The notes under the pieces are model-generated. The model had not been told where the DNA came from, made no database searches, and saw only the letters and a list, made by a program, of their open reading frames with translations. Shown here in pieces: positions 14,109 to 21,778 of a stretch of DNA of 21,778 nucleotides. Positions within the stretch are counted from its first letter, which is position 1. Every line of letters starts with the position of its first letter. The position numbers were made by a program, and so were the translations under genes. Source of the DNA: an uncultured Bacteroidales bacterium (GTDB taxonomy: Bacteria > Bacteroidota > Bacteroidia > Bacteroidales > Paludibacteraceae); assembly GCA_937901225.1 (NCBI GenBank), contig CALCGX010000124.1:1-21778 (forward strand), in the 5' to 3' direction.

Positions 14109-14152
14109 ATCCTACGTATATGTTACGTATATCCTACGTATATCCTACGTAA
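14109..14152. repeat. Four 11-base repeats, each with TACGTA
   Basis: ATCCTACGTAT, ATGTTACGTAT, ATCCTACGTAT and ATCCTACGTAA head to tail. The six-base palindrome TACGTA is kept in all four (14113, 14124, 14135, 14146), even in the diverged second unit. Spacing of 11 bases, near one helical turn, puts all sites on the same DNA face, 58 bases upstream of the next promoter's -33 box. Confidence 0.85.
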
Positions 14153-14209
14153 TTAAAAAGGGGAAGATAGCGAAACAGAATAAAAAAGTTTTGTAAAAAT
14201 GCAAATAAA

Positions 14210-14241
14210 TTTGGTCATATCAATAAAAAGTAGTAACTTTG
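14210..14241 (+). promoter_or_regulatory. Promoter of PpiD-like gene
   Basis: -33 box TTTG (14210-14213), 20 bases, -7 box TAACTTTG (14234-14241). The predicted leader is about 105 bases, and nothing else is recognised between 14248 and the ATG at 14354. Confidence 0.82.
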
Positions 14242-14353
14242 CAGGCTTTTTGGTGTAAAATCTCGATATTCGATAAGAGGTTAAAGGTCAAAGGCACGTA
14301 ATTATAGATGAATTAATGCGAAAATATAGCGAATAAAATAACAAAATAATATT

Positions 14354-16363
14354 ATGGCAACATTACAATCAATTCGAAATCATGGCACAATCCTGCTTGT
14401 AGTAGTAGGTGTGGCTATGTTAGCATTTATTTTGGGTGACTTCTTGAACTCAGGTAGCAGTTTCTTCAACAAGAACCGCGAAAACGTAGCAGAAATCGCA
14501 GGTCACCAAGTACACTACACCGAGTATGAGGCAGCAAAAGAGCAATTGCAAGAGGTGTACAAGATTGAAACAGGAACAAACGACATCAATGAGGATTTGA
14601 CTATTCAACTCCGCAACCAAGCATGGCAAATGATGTTGATGGATTACACCCTCCGCGAGCAAGCTAAGGAAATCGGCATGGACGTAACAGCCGATGAGTT
14701 GAGCGAGCTTTGCATCGGAGCAAATCCTCATCAACTGATTCGTCAACGTCGCGCATTCTATGACGAGACAGGTAACTTCAACCGTTTTGCGTTGGTCAAC
14801 TTCCTCAACTCGTTGGCACAAGAGCCAGAAAGTCCAGAGCAAGCTGAGGGCTTGAAGCAAGCTAAGAACTACTGGATGTACTGGGAGAAGGCAGTACGTT
14901 TGACCTATTTGCAAGAGAAATATACTGACCTCTTGAGCAAAATGGTAACAGCCAACAACTTGGATGCAAAATATGCATACGAAGGTCGCAACACTACAGT
15001 GGATGTACAATACGTACAACAACCATATTATGCAGTAGCTGACTCATTGGTGAAAGTAACCGAGGGCGATCTCAAGAAATTGTACAACCAAAAGAAAGAG
15101 CAATACAAGCAAACACCAAATCGTTCGCTTGAGTACGTTAGTTTCCCTATCGTGCCTTCAGCAGAGGATTTTGCAGATGTAGAGAAATTGATCAAGAGTT
15201 TGGAGAACGATTTCCGCACTCAAGAAGATGTAGCAGCTCTCGTGAACAGCAATTCTGATGTATTGTACGATGGTCGCGACTACTCAGTAGAGACTATTCC
15301 TGCTGAATATAAGGATTTCGCATTTGGCAAGGGCGTAAAGAAAGGTGCTTGCACAGAATTGAGCTTCGCAGATGACACCTATTCTATCGCGCGCGTAATG
15401 GAGTGCGGCTATAACAAAGCAGACTCTGTGAAGTTGGTTTTGGTAGCAAACGACGAGAACACAGAAGATGTTGAGCTCGGTTGGTTCAAGGCTAGCGACT
15501 TGCAAAAGAATATCGCAGAACCAGCATTCAACGGCAAGAAAGGTAGCACCTTTACCGTAGCAAGCGGCATGGGCGAGCAAACCTTCAAGATTGCAGATAT
15601 TAGCAAGGCAACTCCAAAAGTAAAATTGGCTATTTTGAGCCGTAAAGTGACTGCAAGTAGCAAGACTTATGGTGCTTTGTACAACCAAGCAAAGCAATTT
15701 GTGGTAGCTAACAACAATGCAGATTCACTCCACCAAGCAGCTTTGGCTCAAGGACTTAGCACAGCTCCTGTATTTGGATTGAACGAGAATACTGACAAGG
15801 TGAACGACTTGAAGAATAGCCGCGCCATCGTTCGTTGGGCATTCGAGGCTAAGCAAGGTCAAGTGAGCGATGTATTTGAATGTGGTGATCAGTTTGTAGT
15901 AGCAGCTTTGACCGAGGTTAACGATGGCGACTATCGTCCATTGGAGGCAGTTCGTGCAGAGCTTGTAATCGCAGCGACCAACGACAAGAAGGCTGAGTAT
16001 ATCGCAAATCAACTCAAGGGTGTAAACACCTTGGAGGCTGCTGCTGAGTTGTTCGGCACAGAGGTGAAATCAGCAGAGGGCATCTCAATGTCGTCATACC
16101 GCCTTGGCGCAGCAGGCGTAGAGCCAGCAGTGATTGGTGCAGCATTGGCATTGGAGGCAAATGCGGTTTCTGCTCCTGTGAAAGGCAATAATGGTGTTTA
16201 CGTAGTAAGCGTAGGCGAAAAGAAAGTGGCTGAAGGCGAGTTGAACGCAGCAACTGAGATTAGCAACCTCAATATGCGCACCTCTTATAGCATTCCATAT
16301 CAAGCAGTTAGTTTGATCGAGGAGAATGCCGAAGTAGTTGATAATCGCGCACGTTTCCAATAA
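14354..16363 (+). CDS. PpiD/SurA-like periplasmic folding factor with reduced parvulin domain
   Basis: 669 residues. Short cytoplasmic N-terminus (MATLQSIRNHG), one membrane anchor (about residues 12-30), then a SurA/PpiD-type N-terminal chaperone region (VAEIAGHQVHYTEYEAAKEQ to about residue 215), and a long periplasmic part. This is the layout of PpiD, an anchored helper for proteins entering the periplasm. The parvulin prolyl-isomerase segment appears incomplete: after the first strand (VKLVLVA, residues 359-365) only about nine residues precede ELGWF (374-378), where a normal domain has some 50 more with its catalytic core; the closing part (AFNGKKGSTFTV, FKIADI) is still present. So chaperone function without isomerase activity is inferred. 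It has its own promoter and terminator. Confidence 0.88.
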   Translation: MATLQSIRNHGTILLVVVGVAMLAFILGDFLNSGSSFFNKNRENVAEIAGHQVHYTEYEAAKEQLQEVYKIETGTNDINEDLTIQLRNQAWQMMLMDYTLREQAKEIGMDVTADELSELCIGANPHQLIRQRRAFYDETGNFNRFALVNFLNSLAQEPESPEQAEGLKQAKNYWMYWEKAVRLTYLQEKYTDLLSKMVTANNLDAKYAYEGRNTTVDVQYVQQPYYAVADSLVKVTEGDLKKLYNQKKEQYKQTPNRSLEYVSFPIVPSAEDFADVEKLIKSLENDFRTQEDVAALVNSNSDVLYDGRDYSVETIPAEYKDFAFGKGVKKGACTELSFADDTYSIARVMECGYNKADSVKLVLVANDENTEDVELGWFKASDLQKNIAEPAFNGKKGSTFTVASGMGEQTFKIADISKATPKVKLAILSRKVTASSKTYGALYNQAKQFVVANNNADSLHQAALAQGLSTAPVFGLNENTDKVNDLKNSRAIVRWAFEAKQGQVSDVFECGDQFVVAALTEVNDGDYRPLEAVRAELVIAATNDKKAEYIANQLKGVNTLEAAAELFGTEVKSAEGISMSSYRLGAAGVEPAVIGAALALEANAVSAPVKGNNGVYVVSVGEKKVAEGELNAATEISNLNMRTSYSIPYQAVSLIEENAEVVDNRARFQ

Positions 16364-16389
16364 GAAAAACTTGCAATTTGGTTATATTG

Positions 16390-16426
16390 ATGCACTGCCC
16401 ATTTCGTTGGGCGGTGCATTTTTTTT
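16390..16426 (+). terminator. Rho-independent terminator after PpiD-like gene
   Basis: Stem TGCACTGCCC (16391-16400) with GGGCGGTGCA (16409-16418), one G-U pair, loop ATTTCGTT, followed by eight T. It ends only about 10 bases before the -33 box of the next promoter. Confidence 0.93.
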
Positions 16427-16435
16427 GTGCAAAAA

Positions 16436-16467
16436 TTTGTGCAACTCAAAAAAAAGCAGTACCTTTG
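16436..16467 (+). promoter_or_regulatory. Promoter of glycosidase-ampG-pssA-PAP2 operon
   Basis: -33 box TTTG (16436-16439), 20 bases, -7 box TACCTTTG (16460-16467). The 22 bases 16446-16467 are identical to those ahead of the tRNA-Val gene (21646-21667). The ATG of the first gene is at 16504. Confidence 0.85.
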
Positions 16468-16503
16468 TAGGCGGTTAATTGGGAAAATAAAATCTAATAT
16501 TAT

Positions 16504-18921
16504 ATGAAACGTTTTTTACTCATTCCAGTTTTGCTGTTGAGCTTAGCAACCATGGCTCAACATGGTACAATTAACATCCAAACAAATTTAGATAGTACGG
16601 TGATTCTCCAGTATGGTATTGACACTTTGGAGAGTTATCAAGTGGGACCTGGTATTATATATACTCGTTTTGATATTACATCTGACAAAGGAGTACTACG
16701 CCATTGTTATATCTATGAAGTAGATCTAACCAACCCATACAACACTGTGGAAGAGAGTCATCACACCACAATGGGTTATACAGAACGCATGGCAGATGCA
16801 CATGTGCGTCTTGACTCTGCCAATCACCGTTCGATTGGCTCGGTTAACTGCAACTTCTGGATTGTATCGTCACAAGATGAAGGTCAGTATAATGGTTTGA
16901 CTGGTGTTCCTTGCACAGGCCAAGTGCGTAATGGCAAAATCGGTTCAAATATCACCAATTGGAATATTGGGAACGGCAATCCAGACCCTGTATTTGGTCG
17001 CTCACAAGACATTGGTTATTTAATGATTGATGACCAAAAGCGTGCACACATCGACCAATTCTCGTGGGACGCTCATTTGAAAATTGGCGATCAAGCAATG
17101 CCTATCAGTGAGGTCAATCGCAACCGCAGCAACCCTTCTGACAATGAAGTAGTCATGTTCAATTCGGACATGGGTACTAAAACCACACTCACGAAGCAAC
17201 AAATAAACACTCGCCTCGGGACCGACCTACCATTGATTGAGATCGTAGTGAAATTGGAGCAAGATTGGGCAATCAACCAGCACATGTTTGGCGAAGTTGT
17301 CAGTATCAACACCAATGGAGGTACCAAGGTTGAAGAAGGTTACGCGGTTTTTCGTGGTCGCGGTACAGGCAAGACATTCTTGGAGACAGCCAAGATCGGT
17401 GATCGAGTACAATTTATCATCGGCATGTATGAGTCACATTCGCTTGAGCGTCCCAACATCATGCAACTCAGTGCAGGAAACTGCTATGTAATGCGTGAAG
17501 GCAAATTGACCAATCGCAATTGGAATGAAGATTACAACAACAAGAACTACCCTCGCACGGGCTTTGGCGTCAGCAAAGATCATAACACCTTATGGTTGAT
17601 GGTTATGGAAAAGCCTGGTATGTACACCCATGAGATGGCATCAATCCTCCGCCACTTTGGCGCGTGGGAAGCTGCTGGTGCTGATGGTGGCGGTAGTGCA
17701 CAGTTTAACTTAGGCGGTCAAATAATCAATCCTACGACGGAAGGTACACCTCGTGCAGTGGGAAATAGCATTTTCCTTTTCTCTACCGCTCCTGATGATA
17801 GCATTGTGACCGACATGCGTACTACAAGTACCTTTATCCGCTTGCCTAAATACGCAGCTATCAAACCTGACTTCTTAGGTTACAACCAATACGGCATGTT
17901 GGTTAGCAAACAATTGCAAGGCGTAGAGCTGAGTTGCAATCCCGAGACTGGCTATATTACAGAAGATGGACATTTTGTGTGCCTTGGAAGTGGCACCCTA
18001 ACGGCCAAATTCGGCAATGCCTCTTTGCCATTGGAGATCGTGCTAGTAGATGCTGCCAGTCCTAAGTTGCGTTTGGACAGTGTATTACTATCTACTGGTT
18101 GGGATTATCCTATAGAAATTAACGGAGAATTGGACAACAAGCAATTTGCCATGTTAGCATCTGCCTTTACTTGGATAGTAGATGATCCTGCTATCTGCCA
18201 AGTGGAAGATGGTGTACTCAAAGGACTGCAAAATGGACGCACTACTGTACATGGCTCAATTGGTGATATTACATTGCATTTAATCGTGAAGGTAGAGGCA
18301 CCTGAACATACCCCCTACCTTTGGGAGAATATGATTGCTATTGACAATCGCTGGACATTGAAAACTGCAAGTAGCAATTGGAATACGGCATTTAACGCCA
18401 ACAGCGATGGAGTGGCAGAAATGTATGTCAACTATTCTGGTGGACGCAATCCACACATAACTCTTACAGCGGATTCTATACTCTACTCAACCCCATACGC
18501 ATTGGAATTCCGGTTTACACCTCAAGGCGATTTGATTGAGAAAATTGCATTCGCATTCAAACGTGCTGGCGATAATACAATATATCTATATACTGCACTA
18601 GATATGATTACTAATGAAAAAAATAGCGTATATATAGATTTTGACACATTATTTGGAGTACAAAACGACCACGCTATTTACCCTATCATGCTTGATTACA
18701 TCAAGTTTACCCCTAAAACAAAAGCAGAAAAACAAGAATATCGAATTCCTATTGAAGGCATTTATTTACACTACAAAGGTATTCCTGAGCAGACAACAAA
18801 TGTGGAAAATATCACTCAACAAGAATCTATACACAAGATTCTTCGCAACGGACAATTAATCATTATCAAAAACAATAAAATTTACAACATTTTAGGTCAT
18901 GAAATCACTGAAAAGTATTAA
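16504..18921 (+). CDS. Secreted phosphodiester glycosidase (NAGPA family) with C-terminal tail
   Basis: 805 residues. Sec signal peptide (MKRFLLIPVLLLSLATMAQ). A phosphodiester-glycosidase (NAGPA, PF09992-type) domain ends with the family's landmark blocks: PRTGFGVSKD (350-359), AAGADGGGS (390-398) and PRAVGNSIFLF (from 416). The family namesake, human uncovering enzyme, removes GlcNAc from a phosphodiester; bacterial relatives act on cell-wall or glycan phosphodiesters. Residues about 470-610 look like a BIG2-type Ig fold, followed by a beta-rich carbohydrate-module-like domain, then a C-terminal tail (HKILRNGQLIIIKNNKIYNI) resembling tails of Bacteroidota secreted proteins, perhaps a type IX signal. 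The last 23 bases overlap the ampG-like gene in another frame, so translation is probably coupled. Actual substrate unknown. Confidence 0.87.
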   Translation: MKRFLLIPVLLLSLATMAQHGTINIQTNLDSTVILQYGIDTLESYQVGPGIIYTRFDITSDKGVLRHCYIYEVDLTNPYNTVEESHHTTMGYTERMADAHVRLDSANHRSIGSVNCNFWIVSSQDEGQYNGLTGVPCTGQVRNGKIGSNITNWNIGNGNPDPVFGRSQDIGYLMIDDQKRAHIDQFSWDAHLKIGDQAMPISEVNRNRSNPSDNEVVMFNSDMGTKTTLTKQQINTRLGTDLPLIEIVVKLEQDWAINQHMFGEVVSINTNGGTKVEEGYAVFRGRGTGKTFLETAKIGDRVQFIIGMYESHSLERPNIMQLSAGNCYVMREGKLTNRNWNEDYNNKNYPRTGFGVSKDHNTLWLMVMEKPGMYTHEMASILRHFGAWEAAGADGGGSAQFNLGGQIINPTTEGTPRAVGNSIFLFSTAPDDSIVTDMRTTSTFIRLPKYAAIKPDFLGYNQYGMLVSKQLQGVELSCNPETGYITEDGHFVCLGSGTLTAKFGNASLPLEIVLVDAASPKLRLDSVLLSTGWDYPIEINGELDNKQFAMLASAFTWIVDDPAICQVEDGVLKGLQNGRTTVHGSIGDITLHLIVKVEAPEHTPYLWENMIAIDNRWTLKTASSNWNTAFNANSDGVAEMYVNYSGGRNPHITLTADSILYSTPYALEFRFTPQGDLIEKIAFAFKRAGDNTIYLYTALDMITNEKNSVYIDFDTLFGVQNDHAIYPIMLDYIKFTPKTKAEKQEYRIPIEGIYLHYKGIPEQTTNVENITQQESIHKILRNGQLIIIKNNKIYNILGHEITEKY

Positions 18922-20227
18922 TCCTTGGCTTTGGGTACCTACCTTGTATTTCTTGGAGGGTATTCCTTACTTCCTCGTTAACAACATCTCCATGGTTATG
19001 TTCAACCAGATGGGTGTACCTAACGGCGAGATGTCATTCTTCACCACATTGCTTTATTTCCCTTGGGCATTGAAGTTCTTGTGGGCTCCTTTTGTAGATT
19101 TGATCAAAACCAAACGTTGGTGGTTCCTCACCATGCAATTCCTCATGCTAGGATTGGCTGTACTGACCATCTTCTCAATTCCCCAACCAGACCCTGCAAC
19201 CATTGCTGCTATGGGCACCGATGTTAAGCTCTTTACTGGTGTATTGATTGCGTTCATTATCATGGCATTCTCTTCTGCAACACACGACATTGCAGCTGAT
19301 GGATTCTATATGTTAGCACTTACCTCTGGTGTGCAAGCAGAGATGATTGGTTGGCGTAGTGTATTCTACCGTCTTAGCAACGTATTCTGCAACTCTGCAT
19401 TGCTCCTTGTACCTGATTTTGTTTACAAATGGAGCATTCAACAAGGCGAATCTAACATGCCACTCGCATGGAAAGTAACAATGGGTATTACCGCTGTTAT
19501 CTTCCTCTTGATGGCAGTATGGCACGTGTTCGCTACTCCACGTCCTGATTCAGACAAACCCAATGCAGAAACCACAGCAAAAGACATCGTTACAGGTTTT
19601 GGTAAAGCATTTGCTACCTATGTTACCAAACCTGCTTTGTGGGTGGCTATTCTCTTTATGCTTCTCTATCGTTTGCCAGAAGGTTTCTTGATGAAAATGA
19701 TTTATCCATTCTTGCTCGGTTCACGTGCAGGTGGAGGATTAGGATTAGACATGGGAACAGTAGGCATTGTATACGGTGCTATCGGTGTGATTTTCTTGCT
19801 CATTGGCGGTATCCTTGGTGGTTATTATATCTCTAAGGTAGGTTTGAAAAAAGCATTCTGGTGGATGGCTCTTGCAATGACGTTGCCATGCTTGAGTTTT
19901 GTTTATCTAAGTGTATTCTTACCTGAGAACATGATGAATATCGTTATTGCTATCGCTATTGAGCAATTCGGTTATGGTTTCGGTTTTACCGCATATATGA
20001 TGTACATGATGTACTTCTCTGATGGCGAGTTCAAGACTTCCCACTATGCTATTTGCACCAGTTTCATGGCGCTCAGTATGATTCTTCCTGGTCTGGTAGC
20101 AGGTTATATCCAAGAGGCTATCGGCTACGAAAACTTCTTCTGGATGGTTATCTGCTGTAGTGTAGCCACCTTCTTAGTAACATTCCTTGCATGGAGAATT
20201 ACAGATCCTAACTACGGCAAAAAATAA
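18899..20227 (+). CDS. AmpG-like major facilitator permease
   Basis: 442 residues with about 12 hydrophobic spans; inner-membrane MFS transporter. The N-terminus (WVPTLYFLEGIPYFLVNN), PWALKFLWAPFVDLI (residues 53-67), SATHDIAADGF and WRSVFYRLSN are typical of the AmpG branch, which imports anhydro-muropeptides or related sugar-peptides during wall recycling. A cytoplasmic loop with polar residues (PRPDSDKPNAETTAKD) separates the two halves. It starts inside the end of the glycosidase gene and ends 12 bases before pssA. Next to a secreted glycosidase, a role in taking up its product is a reasonable inference, but other MFS substrates are possible. I therefore leave the symbol empty. Confidence 0.88.
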   Translation: MKSLKSINPWLWVPTLYFLEGIPYFLVNNISMVMFNQMGVPNGEMSFFTTLLYFPWALKFLWAPFVDLIKTKRWWFLTMQFLMLGLAVLTIFSIPQPDPATIAAMGTDVKLFTGVLIAFIIMAFSSATHDIAADGFYMLALTSGVQAEMIGWRSVFYRLSNVFCNSALLLVPDFVYKWSIQQGESNMPLAWKVTMGITAVIFLLMAVWHVFATPRPDSDKPNAETTAKDIVTGFGKAFATYVTKPALWVAILFMLLYRLPEGFLMKMIYPFLLGSRAGGGLGLDMGTVGIVYGAIGVIFLLIGGILGGYYISKVGLKKAFWWMALAMTLPCLSFVYLSVFLPENMMNIVIAIAIEQFGYGFGFTAYMMYMMYFSDGEFKTSHYAICTSFMALSMILPGLVAGYIQEAIGYENFFWMVICCSVATFLVTFLAWRITDPNYGKK

Positions 20228-20239
20228 TTCTTGACTTCA

Positions 20240-20944
20240 ATGCAAATTAAACGTATCATACCTAACAGCCTGACCTGCGCAAACCTATTGTGCGGGTCGG
20301 GGGCTGTTTTCATGGCATCGCAAGAGCAATTCCTGTGGGCGTTCGCTCTTATTTTGGCAGGTGGTCTATTCGATTTCTTCGACGGGGCTTCTGCTCGCTG
20401 GCTCAAAGTGCCATCACCACTCGGCGTACAACTCGACTCATTGGCTGACGATATCACATTCGGTCTTGCACCTGCAATGGTACTTTTCAGTTATCTAAAG
20501 CCTATCATAGGTTGGTGGGCACTTATCGCATTGCTCATCGCTGCTTTCTCCGCTTTGCGCCTAGCCAAATTCAATATCGACGAACGCCAAACAACTTCGT
20601 TTATTGGTTTAGCTACTCCACCAAATGCCATCTTCTGGACATCTCTCATTTGTTGGCTCAATACCATGGTTCTTCCTACTTGGGCAGCATGGTTACTGCT
20701 CGTTGGCTGTTTAATCAGTTGCTACCTACTCGTTAGCGAAATTCCATTCTTCAGCTTTAAATCAACTGGACAAGGCAAAAAGCATATCATCATTTTCTTA
20801 ATTGGTAATTGCTTTATTTTGGGCACTTGTGCCACTATGGCTATTACCAATCAGCAAATTGCGATCGCTGCGCTTGCTGGTGCCATTTGTATTTTGTGGT
20901 ATATACTCGTCAATTTCATCACATTGATCGGTGCAAAACGATGA
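20240..20944 (+). CDS. pssA: CDP-diacylglycerol--serine O-phosphatidyltransferase
   Basis: Makes phosphatidylserine from CDP-diacylglycerol and serine, the precursor of phosphatidylethanolamine; integral membrane. The CDP-alcohol phosphotransferase signature is complete: D-x2-DG-x2-AR-x8-G-x3-D-x3-D in DFFDGASAR through DSLAD. The N-terminus MQIKRIIPNSLTCANLLCG is typical of the type II (PssA) enzymes, which is why I place the start at ATG 20240 rather than the TTG three codons upstream; this gives 234 residues with several membrane spans. The stop (TGA 20942-20944) overlaps the next gene's ATG as ATGA. CDP-alcohol enzymes for other head groups share the motif, but length, N-terminus and context favour serine. 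Confidence 0.93.
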   Translation: MQIKRIIPNSLTCANLLCGSGAVFMASQEQFLWAFALILAGGLFDFFDGASARWLKVPSPLGVQLDSLADDITFGLAPAMVLFSYLKPIIGWWALIALLIAAFSALRLAKFNIDERQTTSFIGLATPPNAIFWTSLICWLNTMVLPTWAAWLLLVGCLISCYLLVSEIPFFSFKSTGQGKKHIIIFLIGNCFILGTCATMAITNQQIAIAALAGAICILWYILVNFITLIGAKR

Positions 20945-21606
20945 ACCAAGCAAAACATCTACTCCCTTTCCTAGTGCCAACCATCGTGTTGGCGCTTGTT
21001 TTAGGAATTGCACTTCTTATTATCCCAAAAGCAGAGTTGCACCTTGCTCTTTGCCAACCACATACAACTGGTCTAGATACTATCGTACCCATTATAACCA
21101 ATCTTGTTGATTGGCTTCCCTACCTATGCGTTATTCTTCTACTTTTCTACCGTGTAGGATGGGCAACTTTTCTCGCGAGCAATCTACTACTTTCCACCAT
21201 CATAGTGCAACCAATTAAGCATATCGTATGTGCTCCACGCCCTTTGACATGGTTTGCAGAGAATATGCCAGATGTCACACTGCCACTAGTAGAAGGAGTA
21301 AGGATGAACCATTGGTTGTCTTTCCCTTCGGGGCACACGACCACCTTCTTTGTGTTGTTTTATAGCTTGAGTATCATCTTGTATGCAGAAAACGTCACAG
21401 GCAAAATGATTTTATCTTTCCTCTGTTTTCTTTGTGCTAGTTTTGGTGCTTATACCCGAATTTATCTCAGTCAGCACTTTGCATTGGATATTTTTGCAGG
21501 AATTTTGATTGCCGTTTTCTCCACCCTAAGTTTGTACTTTTTCTTGGTAAAAAAGACCAAAGACACCCAATTTTGGGGTTGGAACGTGCAAAAATTGAGA
21601 AAATAA
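20941..21606 (+). CDS. PAP2-family membrane phosphatase
   Basis: 221 residues from the ATG that overlaps the pssA stop (ATGA). Several hydrophobic spans. The three PAP2 motifs are present: KHIVCAPRP (Lys93, Arg100-Pro101), FPSGHT (Pro129-His132) and TRIYLSQHFALD (Arg173, His179, Asp183), with Thr instead of the common Ser before the Arg. The family removes phosphate from lipid phosphates such as phosphatidylglycerol phosphate, phosphatidic acid, undecaprenyl pyrophosphate or lipid A. Placement directly after pssA suggests a phospholipid or undecaprenyl role (PgpB-like), but the sequence alone cannot choose. An ATG-less extension upstream inside pssA is rejected. Confidence 0.92.
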   Translation: MNQAKHLLPFLVPTIVLALVLGIALLIIPKAELHLALCQPHTTGLDTIVPIITNLVDWLPYLCVILLLFYRVGWATFLASNLLLSTIIVQPIKHIVCAPRPLTWFAENMPDVTLPLVEGVRMNHWLSFPSGHTTTFFVLFYSLSIILYAENVTGKMILSFLCFLCASFGAYTRIYLSQHFALDIFAGILIAVFSTLSLYFFLVKKTKDTQFWGWNVQKLRK

Positions 21607-21618
21607 CACAAAAGAACG

Positions 21619-21635
21619 TATTTTTTCAAAAAATA
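21619..21635. repeat. AT-only inverted repeat after PAP2 gene
   Basis: TATTTTTT and AAAAAATA flank a single C. It is a 17-base palindrome with no usable loop, so as a terminator it is doubtful; it may just be an A/T-rich element near the tRNA promoter. No better terminator is seen after the PAP2 gene. Confidence 0.4.
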
Positions 21636-21667
21636 TTTGGTCAATTCAAAAAAAAGCAGTACCTTTG
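21636..21667 (+). promoter_or_regulatory. Promoter of tRNA-Val
   Basis: -33 box TTTG (21636-21639), 20 bases, -7 box TACCTTTG (21660-21667). The tRNA begins at 21721, so a precursor leader of about 45 bases is expected. The core is identical over 22 bases to the promoter at 16446-16467. Confidence 0.85.
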
Positions 21668-21720
21668 CATCCGCTTTCGTGAAGAAAGCAAGAGTTCCGT
21701 TAAATAATGAGACATTGAAT

Positions 21721-21778
21721 GGGCGTTTAGCTCAGCTGGTTTAGAGCATCTGCCTTACAAGCAGAGGGTCGGCGGTTC
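21721..21778 (+). tRNA. tRNA-Val (anticodon UAC), cut by window end
   Basis: The first 58 bases of a tRNA. Acceptor 5' strand GGGCGTT, a D-arm (GCTC...GAGC), then anticodon stem TCTGC/GCAGA around the 7-base loop CTTACAA, giving anticodon TAC (UAC, valine, reading GUA and GUG, perhaps all GUN). The sequence GGCGGTTC begins the T-arm. The 3' acceptor strand lies beyond the window. Other tRNA genes may follow. Confidence 0.96.

Noticed and set aside
14109..14152. CRISPR array
   Set aside because: Units are 11 bases with no spacers; a simple tandem repeat.
20231..20239. TTG start of pssA three codons upstream
   Set aside because: The ATG at 20240 gives the usual MxIKRIIPN start of the family.
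20809..20940. Upstream extension of the PAP2 frame inside pssA
   Set aside because: It begins with TTG, lies wholly within pssA, and the ATG in the ATGA overlap gives a normal PAP2 length.

Overview
The window looks like a chromosomal segment of a member of the order Bacteroidales (Bacteroidota). The evidence is the alternative Bacteroidota promoter form (TTTG, about 20 bases, TAnnTTTG) ahead of five transcripts; start sites mostly without Shine-Dalgarno sequences; a TonB-dependent receptor with an N-terminal carboxypeptidase-regulatory-like domain; lipoproteins with OB-fold and choice-of-anchor-J-like domains; and the gene order ligA - DUF6913-type gene - dapA. Genus cannot be fixed from this sequence. 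No phage, transposon, plasmid or CRISPR element is visible.

Layout. (1) 1-3203, + strand: the 3' part of ligA (NAD-dependent DNA ligase, start outside the window), a small DUF6913-like gene and dapA, closely spaced. They end at a symmetric hairpin (3310-3340) shared with the convergent operon. (2) 10798-3384, - strand: a tight four-gene envelope operon made of a secreted SGNH/GDSL esterase (GxDLY type), a TonB-dependent receptor, a large lipoprotein with three internal repeats, and a secreted protein with anchor-J-like and OB-fold domains. This is a SusCD-like arrangement without SusD and is the best candidate for an uncharacterised system. Its leader contains a 25-base purine/pyrimidine-alternating palindromic tract. 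(3) 12216-10967, - strand: infC-rpmI-rplT. infC appears to start at an AUA codon behind a perfect AGGAGG. (4) 12490-13992, + strand: a lipoprotein with two near-duplicate OB-like modules. (5) 14354-16363, + strand: a PpiD/SurA-like periplasmic chaperone whose parvulin domain seems internally deleted, preceded by four phased TACGTA sites. (6) 16504-21606, + strand: a secreted phosphodiester glycosidase (NAGPA family), an AmpG-like permease, pssA and a PAP2 phosphatase, with overlapping or nearly touching ends. (7) 21721-end: tRNA-Val(UAC), cut by the window edge.

How the genes fit together. The conserved genes cover replication/repair (ligA), lysine and diaminopimelate synthesis (dapA), translation (infC-rpmI-rplT, tRNA-Val), outer-membrane protein folding (ppiD-like) and phospholipid synthesis (pssA with PAP2). 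The two accessory blocks are an outer-membrane uptake or processing operon and a glycosidase/permease pair that could feed a cell-wall or amino-sugar fragment into the cell. A recurring pattern is short tandem repeats with 7-base period, at four places including inside the ligA coding sequence, plus 11-base repeats at two places.
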